64,000 nt of DNA from Usnea hakonensis (taxonomy: Eukaryota > Ascomycota > Lecanoromycetes > Lecanorales > Parmeliaceae). The notes beneath the pieces were generated by a model that ran no database searches, was not told the DNA's origin, and worked only from the letters and a program-made list of their open reading frames with translations. Shown here piece after piece: positions 22,250-31,836 of the stretch. Every line of letters starts with the position of its first letter. Position 1 is the first letter of the stretch. The position numbers and the translations under genes were made by a program. Location: contig BLJB01000177.1 of NCBI GenBank assembly GCA_013423325.1, positions 62,001 through 126,000 of the forward strand, given 5' to 3'.

Positions 22250-23374
22250 TCAATTTGTACTTCCCAGGTTCTCTGCCGATTGTGCGCTCGGGACTGCGAA
22301 ATTTCCAAATATCATGGCTTGACCGTTTCCTTCTCCTGTCGCGAGCAACTGCTTCTCCATAGCAAGCATTAGATGTGTGGTGCTTACAATCAACTCTGCA
22401 GGCTTTTAGCATGACTACTTGGCTTGCAAACCAAATATTCTTTGAATTTTTGGTGGGCGACTTGCCTTCCAGTTCCAGAGTATAGCTGATAGCTTGATCC
22501 TCATCTCTGTGGAGCAGTATTGGTGCTTCTCCTCGCCATTTTCTTTCTTGGACCCGCACCTTTAGCCCAACTATTTTGTTGTGGTCGACCCACAGGATTC
22601 CTTCGGCTTCGCAGCCAAGTGCGGCTGCGGCGCTATAGCCATTTGTGAGCTCTTTCGCGGACTCGCCCCTCTCAGCAAGCCATTTCCGAAAGATTCGCAA
22701 AGTTTTATCCATCACATTTTCAAGGCTGAGGAAAAAGCCCCGCCTTGGGCCAGTTTGGACCACTGCCACGAGGAAATGAAGTTGCACGAACAACTCATGC
22801 GCCTCTAGACTGACAATTTGCGTGACTGTTCTTCTTTGAGAACGTTCTTTGACCCGGTCAGCGGCCTCACTAGTTCTGGAACCAGGTATGTCGCCAGCTG
22901 GATGCGGACGATAGGTCTTTGGTTCTGGATCTTCTTGAATGGGCCGAAAGTGGGAATACAGCCGCCTAAGTGTGTATTCCCTGGCTGTTGGGCTCTCTGC
23001 GATCTCGGATATTGGAACTTGACCTTCGATCTCACCACTGAGCCCCGGGGTTCCGAGGTAGTCGCAGTTCAAATAGGGCTCAGTGTATTGCGCTGACGGG
23101 TGGTAGCACTCGAGGATCAGCTTTCGATCAGTGAGAGACGCCGCGCGTAGCAGCCGCCCATGGATAATGCGAAGGGCCAGGTTTTGGAAGCGATGGCAGA
23201 TGGATCTAGTCTGAAGCAGCGATTGCGTCGGGAGCAAATCGAGCATATGAATTATAATCTTCCAAGCTTTAGCAAACGGAAGGCACTTAGAGATTGTATG
23301 ATACAAACTTCATTTGGAAGATCGAAGAGGCTCCAATCATCAATGGCAGTACGAGGCTTATGGAGTGGTGCCAT
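22250..23374 (-). CDS. F-box domain protein
   Basis: Predicted substrate receptor of an SCF ubiquitin ligase. Three exons are inferred: 23374-23309, 23258-22466 and 22395-22250, giving 334 residues. The F-box lies near residues 18-60: FDLPNE, IIIHMLDLLPTQSLLQTRSICHRF. The rest matches a conserved filamentous-fungal family, with blocks LILECYHPSAQYTEPYLNCD, HPAGDIPGSRT, SLEAHELFVQLHFLVAVV and ILLHRDEDQAISYTLELEEL. The last intron (22396-22465) has a GC donor (GCAAGT) and gives the proper tail STTHLMLAMEKQLL..MIFGNF; reading through it gives an unrelated basic tail. Target proteins cannot be inferred. It diverges from GAL7 across 306 bp. Confidence 0.87.
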
Positions 23375-23680
23375 GGAGACGGATGTTTCGAGTATGTGAG
23401 CAAGTCGAGTTTGAAATGCGGAGAGAGGGCAGGAATATCTGAAAATAACGCTTAATCTTACTTGGGTAACAGCTGTACAATAGAACGACAACAATTGGAT
23501 TGTCGAAAGCCCAGTAACTTGGTACACCACAGAGTACTTAGTTTGTGATTGATCGGAAGCTACTTTACGATGATGTGAACGTCGATTTTATCTCCGGCGC
23601 TAGTACATAATCGTTTGCGGGGCAAATATGAGGCCACATCAGTCGGAGGATCTTCGACAGCTAAGCAGCCATTCAAAACA
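23375..23680. promoter_or_regulatory. divergent promoter region of the F-box gene and GAL7
   Basis: A 306-bp gap between divergent start codons. No yeast-type Gal4 site (CGG-N11-CCG) was noticed by eye, which fits the general absence of that circuit in filamentous ascomycetes. Confidence 0.4.
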
Positions 23681-25008
23681 ATGCCGGATGCTGTGCTTGA
23701 CGACATCTCTCATCGAAGATATAATCCATTACGTGGGAGCTGGATTCTAGTATCTCCTCATAGGACGAAACGGCCTTGGCAGTAAGTGGTGAACGAAAGA
23801 GGAGCCTCTTATGTGACGTGAAAACTTAGTCCATCTCAACTGAGCATCTAGAGGCCAGCAGGAAGCAGCAAGTCAGACGACCCTACCCCAATACGATCCA
23901 TCATGTTACCTCTGTCCGGGCAACAAACGTGCCCAGGGTGATACCAATCCTAAATACGAGCATACATTTGTCTTCGTCAATGACTATAGTGCCGTCAAAG
24001 AGGAACAGGCTGAGTATCAGCCAAAGAACGAAAGTGGCAGTGAGTTGACTGAAGAAGTGTACCCAATTGAGTCTAACGGTGCAGGCCTCTCGTCGCTTCT
24101 GCTACGGGCTGACCCCGTCACTGGCAAATGTTACGTCGTGACATTCTCTCCACACCACAACCTCACCCTCGCCGACCTCCACGCATCCCAAATAGTGCCT
24201 GTCATCGATACCTGGACGCAGCTATACACCGCTCATATCTCTCCTAAATCACCATTGGCTCAGGTTGCGAGTGCGACAACGCGACCACCAGCAAGCCACC
24301 AGCATACCAATTTTTCAGCACCAAATGCTCAATATCGGTACATGCAAATATTCGAGAACAAGGGCGCGGCAATGGGTTGCTCAAATCCGCATCCGCATGG
24401 TCAAATCTGGACGACAACGGGACTTCCTGAAGAGCCTGCGCTTGAGCTTGAGCAATTGAAAAAATATCGCCGTGAACAAGGAGGCTTGAACCTGCTAGAA
24501 GATTACGCAAAGCTGGAAATTGAAAAAGAAGAACGCGTTGTATTTGCAAACAAGGCTTTTGTGGCACTGTGTCCGTGGTGGGCGACGTGGCCTTTTGAAG
24601 TCATGATTATAGCGAGACAACATAAAAGAGCGCTGGTAGATTTTGACGACGAGGAGAGAAAAAGTCTTGCTGAGACGATTGTGGAAGTCACTCGGCGATA
24701 CGACAATCTTTTTGAGACACAATTTCCTTACAGTATGGGCCTTCATCAAGCACCCTTGGAGGGCACAGAGCTTGAGATCGAGGCCAGCCACTTTCACATA
24801 CACTTCTACCCACCATTGCTCAGGAGTGCGACGGTTAGGAAATTCCTAGTTGGGTAAGTAAATGCAGACCTTCGGTTCCAGTCTAATATTGATAAGCTGG
24901 GGTAGATACGAGCTAATGGCCGAGCCCCAAAGAGACATCACGCCTGAGCAAGCTGCGGTAAGGCTTCGAGACTGTGGGGGAGAGCTGTACCGGAATAGAC
25001 CCAAATAG
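23681..25008 (+). CDS. GAL7: galactose-1-phosphate uridylyltransferase
   Basis: Leloir-pathway enzyme: UDP-glucose + galactose-1-phosphate to glucose-1-phosphate + UDP-galactose, in the cytosol. Three exons are inferred: 23681-23781, 23852-24853 and 24906-25008, giving 401 residues. The metal-site pair CYLC is at residues 52-55 and the catalytic HPH triad, in CSNPHPHGQIW, at 214-216. A second histidine-rich block, SHFHIHFYPPLLRS, provides the remaining metal ligand. The end YELMAEPQRDITPEQAA matches the family. An insert of roughly 20 residues around 93-113 (KNESGSELTEEVY) is a little longer than usual but stays in frame. All key residues are present, so the enzyme looks active. Confidence 0.95.
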
Positions 25009-25214
25009 CTCGATGAAATGTCGCACTTCAAATAGGAGATGAAGACGTCCTTCAATGCCGTAAATGCTTGAGTGAACTGCATGAGTCGCAATTAAATTTC
25101 CTAGAGGAAGTCTCGATTTGGTCGGACGATGTTCATGCACTATAGAATAGAGCAGTCTTGTACCATCAATGGCGTGACTCGCCACTCCGTGGAAAGAGCA
25201 TGCATATTCCATTG

Positions 25215-25674
25215 CTATTGAACCACATAGTAGTCCCATTGGCTGAGCATCCAAACCAAACTCCCGGTCGAAATGAATATGGGCCCTGCCAGACCTCTGC
25301 CCCACGCTGCTGTCTTGAATAGCAGCCACTCGCTCATGAAATGACCCCATGCGATAGCGTAGGCCCAAATAGCGAGCTGATAGAGCTGGGGGTTGGATAT
25401 GTCGTATGCTGCATAGAGACGGATGATAGCAGACAGGACAGTCCAGGTACCAAAAATCCTTGAGGAGAGGGCGCTAGTTTCGGAGCCTGATTGAAGATAG
25501 ACCTCGCGCGTATTCTTTGTGGTCATGTAAGCTTGTATCGTGTTGCCTACAGAGACGATGGAAACCTTGATCGTGTGGTTAGTTTTGATATGCTGCTTGG
25601 AAGGGAGCGGAAAGGCAGACTAGAAAAAGCCATGAGGGCAGCCAGCCTTCGCCTTGGGGTAGGAAAGCCGTCAT
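25215..25674 (-). CDS. ERG28: ergosterol biosynthesis scaffold protein Erg28
   Basis: ER membrane tether that holds the C-4 demethylation complex (Erg25, Erg26, Erg27) together in ergosterol synthesis. Two exons are inferred, 25674-25621 and 25565-25215, giving 134 residues, the normal size. Conserved signals are LPSWLFLVSIVSVGNTIQAY at the N-terminus, REVYLQSG, SSRIFGTWTVLSAIIRLYAAY and the helix LAIWAYAIAWGHFMSEWL. The 55-nt intron has a weak GTCTGC donor but a CTAAC branch site; joining there restores the conserved first membrane helix. The gene diverges from the 3-ketoacyl-CoA reductase gene, another ER lipid enzyme, across 662 bp. Confidence 0.9.
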
Positions 25675-26336
25675 CCTGTGCGTCTGGACCTTTGGATATG
25701 TGGAAAAGCTTTTTGTTAATTGCGTGTATGGTGTGTGAACGCCTACCAAATAGAGGTGGATACTTCTTCCAACTTCCCAACTTTATGCACGCGTAGGATC
25801 CGCAATTTCCACATTCCCCTAAAGTACTTTACTAGGTACGTAATAATAAGGTACCTTAAGGTACTTTAGGCACTAACAGGCGTTGAGTTATAGGTACCTT
25901 AGGTACCTTAGGGCTCCCCAGCGACGGCCCGATGTAGCCCCGAGCGAAAGCAGGACCCTGGGAAGACTGATCGACCGCTTGCTGATTGAGTTCTGCAAGT
26001 CCATACTCTATAAAGTAGGTAGTATGTATATTTTATGACAAGGCTGTTCCAGGATAGGAAATCCATTCAGCCGCGCTCAATATCTACATTTCGAAGGGAT
26101 TGTTTTCCTTTTTCCAAAAAGTGGGCAGAAGGCGTACGTTTTTGCTGTCTGTGAACGAGTGCAAAGGAGTTGGTTTCCACTTGTGGAACGTCCCGCAGAG
26201 GCGTGGTGACGGCCGCTAATGCAGGACTATCGATTAAATCGAACCTAGAGCAAGGCAGAGTCCTCGCCTCATAAATCATAAATCACAATTCTGTCTAAAA
26301 TCTGAACCCCTATTGACTTCGATACTCGACAGCAGA
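25675..26336. promoter_or_regulatory. divergent region between ERG28 and IFA38
   Basis: 662 bp upstream of both genes. It contains one of the densest GGTACC tracts in the window (25821-25912). I saw no coding sequence. A sterol-regulatory element was not identified with confidence. Confidence 0.4.
25821..25912. repeat. cluster of GGTACC-centred palindromes
   Basis: Four units lie close together: AAAGTACTTT, AAGGTACCTTAAGGTAC, then two copies of TAGGTACCTTAG in tandem. Each is self-complementary or nearly so. The tract sits between two divergent promoters. Confidence 0.8.
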
Positions 26337-27457
26337 ATGTCTTACAAACTTGACAACCTTGGTTGGTTCTACAGAGGAAAGACGGAACAGTATGCTGCTC
26401 TTCCAGACTCTCTGAACAATCAAATATCGTATTATGCCTTGCTCACGTGCACTGTCGCCGGCTTCTTTACTATTGTTGCCGGACTTGTACAGTTCGCGCG
26501 GTTGATGCTCAGTCTGTTTGTCCTTCCTGGCAGACCAGTATGAATACTCTTTCTCCTAAAGGCAGAGCTTTCGAATTAATGTAGAGTTTCCAGCTCCGCA
26601 CGTTTGGCCAGCCTTCTAAAACATGGGCCCTTGTCACCGGAGCTTCCGATGGCATTGGCAAAGAATTTGCCCTTCAGCTATCTCGCGCAGGCTACTCCAC
26701 AGTCCTCGTGTCCCGCACCGCTGCTAAGCTCGATGCTTTGGCAGCAGAGATCAAGTCCAAATACAATACCTCCACCAAGGTCTTGGCTATGGACTTTGGA
26801 GCCAACCGCGATGACGACTATGCTAAGCTCAAGGCAATGGTCGATGGTTTGGACATTGCTATCTTGATCAACAACGTTGGTGCCAGCCACTCCATACCGG
26901 TACCCTTCATTCAAACGGAGCAGTCAGAAGTGAATTCCATTATTACTATCAATTGTATGGCTACATTGAGGGTTACGCAACTCGTGGCTGCCGGTATGGT
27001 GCAGAGGAAGCGCGGCTTGATAATTACTATGGGTTCCTTCGGAGGTCTATTCCCTACGCCCCTCCTGGCGACATACAGCGGTAGCAAAGCCTTCCTGCAG
27101 CAGTGGTCCACCGCTCTTGGCTCCGAATTAGCACCCTATAACGTCCAAGTCGAGCTCGTCCAGTCTTATCTGGTCACCTCCGCCATGTCAAAAATACGCA
27201 GGTCCAGTGCTCTGGTGCCGACCCCGAGAGCGTTTGTTAAGAGCGTCCTTGGTAAAATTGGCAGGACTGGAGGAGCGCAGGGTTGGACTCATACGAGTAC
27301 GCCATACTGGAGTCATGCAGTCATGCAGTGGGCAATCAATGTATTTGTTGGATCTGGAAATAAGCTACTATTGACCTATAGCAGGTGGATGCACAGGGAT
27401 ATAAGAAAGAGGGCGCTGGCGAAGCAGGCTAGAATCAGTGGCAAGAAAGGACAGTAA
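26337..27457 (+). CDS. IFA38: very-long-chain 3-ketoacyl-CoA reductase
   Basis: ER enzyme that reduces 3-ketoacyl-CoA with NADPH in the second step of very-long-chain fatty-acid elongation (ceramide and sphingolipid supply). Two exons are inferred, 26337-26537 and 26594-27457, giving 354 residues. A membrane anchor (about 32-60) precedes the short-chain dehydrogenase fold: the nucleotide motif TGASDGIG at 82-89, NNVG near 160, catalytic Ser near 215 (GLIITMGS) and YSGSK with Tyr near 228 and Lys near 232. The protein ends KKGQ, which fits the KKXX ER-retrieval signal. The intron (56 nt) was placed at LPGRP|LRTFGQP, where the family is continuous. All catalytic residues are present. Confidence 0.94.
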
Positions 27458-27786
27458 GGGGCACAGCCTTGGGGTACGTTAGTATTACAAAAACCTTGAT
27501 TTAGTTTGCTCGCAGGCTGGCAGGAAAACGTTGGTGATCCTGCACCTCAGAAACAGGTTTCACATCTTTTCCGGATCGTCGAAGAACAGTAGCAGACTCT
27601 TTTCAAAGCTTATCCTATTTTAGACACCAATCTAAGCCTAAAGTGATGTGGGTTGCAGGCCTTGCACTGAGATCGTGCTTTCTTCCGAAAATTATCCACA
27701 GTCCCGCTATGGGGACGGTCCACTTCGAGGACCAACTGATCCATGTCGCCCTACTTCCCAACACGCCCACCACTTAGACTTCCCCC
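27458..27786. other. convergent intergenic after IFA38
   Basis: 329 bp of 3' flanking sequence between two convergent genes. No feature is recognised. Confidence 0.5.
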
Positions 27787-28668
27787 TTACTGCTTCGCGA
27801 AGCCCAACCGTCTCACAATTTTCTTGATGTCCTGGACCTCCCTTTCCGAAAACTCTCGCCTCGCAGCGTCCATGTCAAAGGGTTTGAACTGCAACAGATT
27901 CTCATGAATATCCAGCGCCCTCCATTCAACGTACTTCTTCCGCTCCTGTTCCTTCTTGTGCGCCGCCATCGCGTCCGCAGTTAGCTTTTTTGCCCTGGCC
28001 TTCACCGCCTGCAATTTTTGCGCTTGAAGGTGCTCCTGCTTCTCTTGCTCTTGCTTGAATTTTTCGAGCTTCTCTTGGATGATTGACATGTCTGTTTCGA
28101 TGGAGCATTTCCTCTCTTGCTCTTGCTTTTTGGATGAGCCCATGACGTTGCGCGATGCCGTGTTGCTGACCGTGTTGAGTTGGTCTGCTGCAGTGTTCTC
28201 GGCTGGCCTCGCAAGCGTTTCCTGTGACTGAGGATTGGCTGTGCTGTTCTTGATTCCAGTGCTTGCGTCTCTGCTTCTTTCGTCCGAGTAGGACGCAGCT
28301 TTGGATTGTGCTGCTTGCGCCTTGATCCGAAGATCTAAGCTCCTGCTGATTTGCAACCAATACCCTTCGCTCTGTCGGCGTTGAATGACTGGGTCTGCGA
28401 TGGGTTCTTGGGTTGGGGGAGCTATTGGGGCCTTGCCGAATGTCTGACTTGTTGCTAGCCATTTTGAGACGGCGGTCTGAACGTCACTGTTTGAAGGATC
28501 ATCTTGCTTGGTGTTGAAGAGGGTGAACGAGTTGTGTTGTTGTGGCGAGGACTGTGCTGAAGTAGAATGTTTTTGTGCGGCTTCGATTTCGATGCGCAGA
28601 GCTGGGGGGGAATGGGGGTGATAGGAGTTTGCTTTTTGGGTTTGCAATTCGAGAAGTGGGTGGGTCAT
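27787..28668 (-). CDS. hypothetical coiled-coil protein
   Basis: I do not recognise a family. The single open frame gives 293 residues with no intron needed. The first about 170 residues are Ser/Thr/Gln/Pro-rich and probably disordered. From about 185 to 255 the sequence is a charged Lys/Glu/Gln-rich helix (for example EKLEKFKQEQEKQEHLQAQK) likely to form a coiled coil. The C-terminus holds the short motif HENLLQFKPFDMDAARREF and ends IVRRLGFAKQ. The length, clear ATG and lack of internal stops favour a real gene; a competing antisense or frame-shifted frame (27926-28462) is low-complexity and less likely. Rapidly evolving fungal proteins often look like this. Confidence 0.6.
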   Translation of the reverse strand: MTHPLLELQTQKANSYHPHSPPALRIEIEAAQKHSTSAQSSPQQHNSFTLFNTKQDDPSNSDVQTAVSKWLATSQTFGKAPIAPPTQEPIADPVIQRRQSEGYWLQISRSLDLRIKAQAAQSKAASYSDERSRDASTGIKNSTANPQSQETLARPAENTAADQLNTVSNTASRNVMGSSKKQEQERKCSIETDMSIIQEKLEKFKQEQEKQEHLQAQKLQAVKARAKKLTADAMAAHKKEQERKKYVEWRALDIHENLLQFKPFDMDAARREFSEREVQDIKKIVRRLGFAKQ

Positions 28669-29096
28669 TGTTTATGAAGAAAGCGATACGCGTGTAGAGT
28701 TGACGTATTTGGTGTTGCGTGAACTATGAAATCTTGTTTGGAAGGGCCGGTTTCGGCAAAAGATGTTCTTGCTTTAGTGGAAGATGTGAGGATCTTAACG
28801 AAGGAGGAACTCAAAGGCTGAACATTGTGGGTGTTTGGGGTTTGCCGGACTATTGTGTTGTGCGGAAACATCAAGCAAGGCCGAATTAGGAAAAATAACA
28901 AACTTATATCGGCCAATTGATAACCCGTTCTGTTAGGAAATAAAGAGGGCTGGGGTGTTGTAAGACTGCAACAGTGCCAGATATGAATTGCGAGCGGTAA
29001 AGAAGTGAACAGACATTAACGCACAAAATCACTTTCTCAAAGGGTATACGACTAGGAACGCAATGTTACCGCTAGAACTCCATCCAAGATGTCCAT
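28669..29096. other. intergenic between the coiled-coil gene and KRR1
   Basis: 428 bp holding the upstream region of the coiled-coil gene and the 3' flank of KRR1. Nothing else is recognised. Confidence 0.5.
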
Positions 29097-30625
29097 CTAA
29101 TTGTCCACTTCATCCTCTACGATCTGCTTCGTCTGCTTTTTCTTCTTCTTTTTATTCACGTCCTCCAGAACATCGTCATCCTTCCGCTTTCTCTTCTTCT
29201 CCTTCTTCGACGAGGCTGTACCAATCTCTTGTGGCGGCTCAAATTCCTTCTGCCTCGCCTTCTTCTTTTCCGCCTGCTTCTCCCGCTGCTGCTCCTCCAT
29301 CCTTTCCTTCGCCGCCCGTTCCATGGCTTGCTTGCCCAAAAAGTATTCTCCACTTTCGATCTGCAGGTCGACTTTACTCTTCTCCTGAGGGGGCGGAAAC
29401 GGTGTGTATGGCTTTTTGCTCTTGTCCGTTATCTTTAGAGGCTTCTTTCTCTTGCTCAAGGTTCTTTTCTTGAAATGGGGCAAGAAGCGTTCCCAATTCT
29501 CATTTTTGAGCTCGGGGTCCTTCATCAGTTCTCTCTTGATCTACACATTTGGATATCAGCGTTCATCACTCACATCGAAATGGACGGATCTCCGATTAGG
29601 AGATATTTGAATAGGGTTTTTGCCGCACTATTGGATGTCTATTCCTGCACCATGACTGATGACTCAAATCAGCTGGAAGGGTACATACCATCAATTCCTT
29701 TATGTGGTAAATTGGATGAATGTTTGCCATACAATCTTCAACCACTCTTCGAACCTCCTTCAAACCTTTGAAATCACCCATTGCGCTGACCGTATTGCCT
29801 TGTACGAGGACGTAGCATCCTGTTAGCAGCTCCAGCGCCTTCAACGTACTGCCCTGCGGTCCCAGTATGCGCTGCCGTCGCTTGACAAAACGCTGAGGCA
29901 ATTGAAGTCAGTTCCTTTTCGAGCCACAGGCTTGGATCCGCAGACACGCCCAAAGGAGGAGAAATTCTTCTGGCTCCTGCAGAAAGGTCCTGCGATCGAA
30001 CTCCAACACTGAACAGGAAAAAAAGGCCGACAGTACATACCTCCTTATTAGCCACCTGGTTGCGAATTTTGATGATATCGGCCGCGACACCATCTTCGAG
30101 GATTTTGATAGCCTGAGGGGCCTACACAAGGAGTCATACTATAAGCAAGGAGTGATGCAATACATGGAGAGATTCTTACGGGGACACTGCGGGCTAAAAG
30201 TTTGATAAGGTCCCGGGCTTTGAGGATGGAAGCGGGATCATAAGTCTAGCTGGGTTTCAACTCTCACGCTGCCATCTCCTCGATGCGGCGAACAAACCTT
30301 TCGAGTCGTTTTGACGGTCATGCTCCCCTCTATTAGATCAAGAGTACAGGCAATGTGGTGGGTTGCTAAGGCTAGAGAGGGTATGAACAGAGTGAGTTTG
30401 AAGGTCGTTGATATTGGAGAAGAGGAAGATTGACGCACCGCGGGTGACAAGGGGCCATGCCTCTTTCAAATACAGCTCCCTATATTTTGGAAAGAGAGTC
30501 GCGAAACTGGATTCCTCTGTGAAGGGGCCTGCTGTATTGTCCGCTGCGGTGAAAGGGTTTTGCTTCCACTTGTCCAGGGTATCATCGTTGTCCCAAGGCT
30601 TATCCTTTTTGTGTGTAGAGGGCAT
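29097..30625 (-). CDS. KRR1: KRR1 small-subunit processome KH-domain protein
   Basis: Nucleolar assembly factor for the 40S ribosomal subunit, working with Faf1 in early pre-18S processing. Six exons are inferred: 30625-30439, 30371-30298, 30245-30180, 30121-30041, 29892-29689 and 29540-29097, giving 351 residues. The start MPSTHKKDKPWDNDD and the following LDKWK are family hallmarks. The double KH region shows IACTLDLIEGSMTV, RQRILGPQGSTLKALELLTG and EVRRVVEDCMANIHPIYHIKELM. The C-terminal third is Lys/Arg/Glu-rich and ends in a poly-Lys nucleolar-type tail. All five introns are GT-AG and keep the family alignment uninterrupted. Confidence 0.94.
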
Positions 30626-31836
30626 AATGAAAAGGCGGAAAGTCAACGAAGGCGGGGAGGATCTTGTCTACGTCTTTGTCTACCTGATTGGTGTTGGTAG
30701 CTATCGACAAGAATATCAAGTACTGACGTTTCACTCAATGAAATATTAAAGAGCCTTATCTTAGCGCAGTATTAACGTAATGACTAAGGTGCGTATGGTA
30801 AGGTATTGTATCTCTGAAAGAAGGGTAACGATTACCGAGTCACCTGATCGACCTATCCTGCGGGTTCCCGCAGACTAATAATTTCCCCGGGCCTCTCAAG
30901 ATGCTTGTTTCCTTAAGCACCTTAAAGTACCGAGGTTCACAGTGCAAGCGATAAGGTGGGACAACCTAAGGTAAGTACAGTAAGATCAATAGTTTAGGTA
31001 AAATAACGTACTCTACGAGTACTTTGCTTCTCGAAGTCGTACTACTGGTTGTACTCTGCAGCCGCTATCAAAGCTCTCGGACAATGATATCCTGAATCAA
31101 GTCAAGCGGCATGCAGAGACAATCACAAGCGGAAGCCATAATGCGAGTTACCTTACTAGGTCCTTCGTCTCTTCCACACTTTCTCTTGATTTTCCTCTAC
31201 TCTTCTGTTCCGATTATCGCTCTCACAAGCCTGCTCTATTTCTGGCGAGGATGGTCAGGGTCTACATTTTCGAAGCTGCCAGCCACAAGCTACCAGCTAA
31301 TCAATTGTCAAGCTAAACGTCTTTCTCTTCCACATGTTTCGCTCTTACAATTGACATGGCCATCTCTCATATCTCTTTAAATCTAAATCTGACTGTCACG
31401 CAGCTCGCTTCCCTCTACCTGCTCCCGTTATTCTAAAAGTTTCGCAACATGTGGACATTCAGTCGATAAGGTACCTTGGATTTGGGGGCTCTGGCGCCAT
31501 GGCTCGAGAGGGCTGAAATTACCACATTCCCTGAGTACTTCGCTCACTACCACTCCTTCTGCTTCATTTTTCCCAGTCCCACTCCAAGAAAGGCCGGCTA
31601 CTTTCTCGGATTCCTACTATCTTTTTCCCTCTCATGGACCATCAAGTATTCGTGGAATGGAGAATCCGACAATATGTCTTCTTATTCAATTCAGCTGAAC
31701 CCCCGTAGCAAATTCCGGTCAATAAAATACATGGATTGAGCGCTGATTAATGCTGACTAATGACTTGACTGAGCGCTGCCATGACCACTATTGACTTTCT
31801 CAAGATATCGCGAAACCGCTCAAGCAGAAGCTCAAT
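30626..31836. other. 1.2 kb gene-free region
   Basis: This covers the KRR1 promoter side and the 3' flank of the methyltransferase gene. Two forward frames (31111-31380 and 31476-31739) are hydrophobic by composition but have no recognisable family or splice partners. GGTACC/AAGTAC strings occur at 30758-31023. Confidence 0.5.
30919..31023. repeat. AAGGTA/AAGTAC intergenic tract
   Basis: Contains GCACCTTAAAGTACC, CCTAAGGTAAGTACAG and TACTCTACGAGTACTTTG, members of the same palindromic sequence family as the other tracts in this window. Confidence 0.6.

Noticed and set aside
27926..28462. 178-codon alternative minus-strand frame inside the coiled-coil gene
   Set aside because: It is a charged low-complexity shadow of the repetitive Gln/Glu/Lys codons; the 293-residue frame is longer and has the conserved-looking C-terminus.
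31111..31739. Two forward hydrophobic frames as a membrane-protein gene
   Set aside because: No family motif and no splice pair joins them; the hydrophobicity follows from T-rich DNA.
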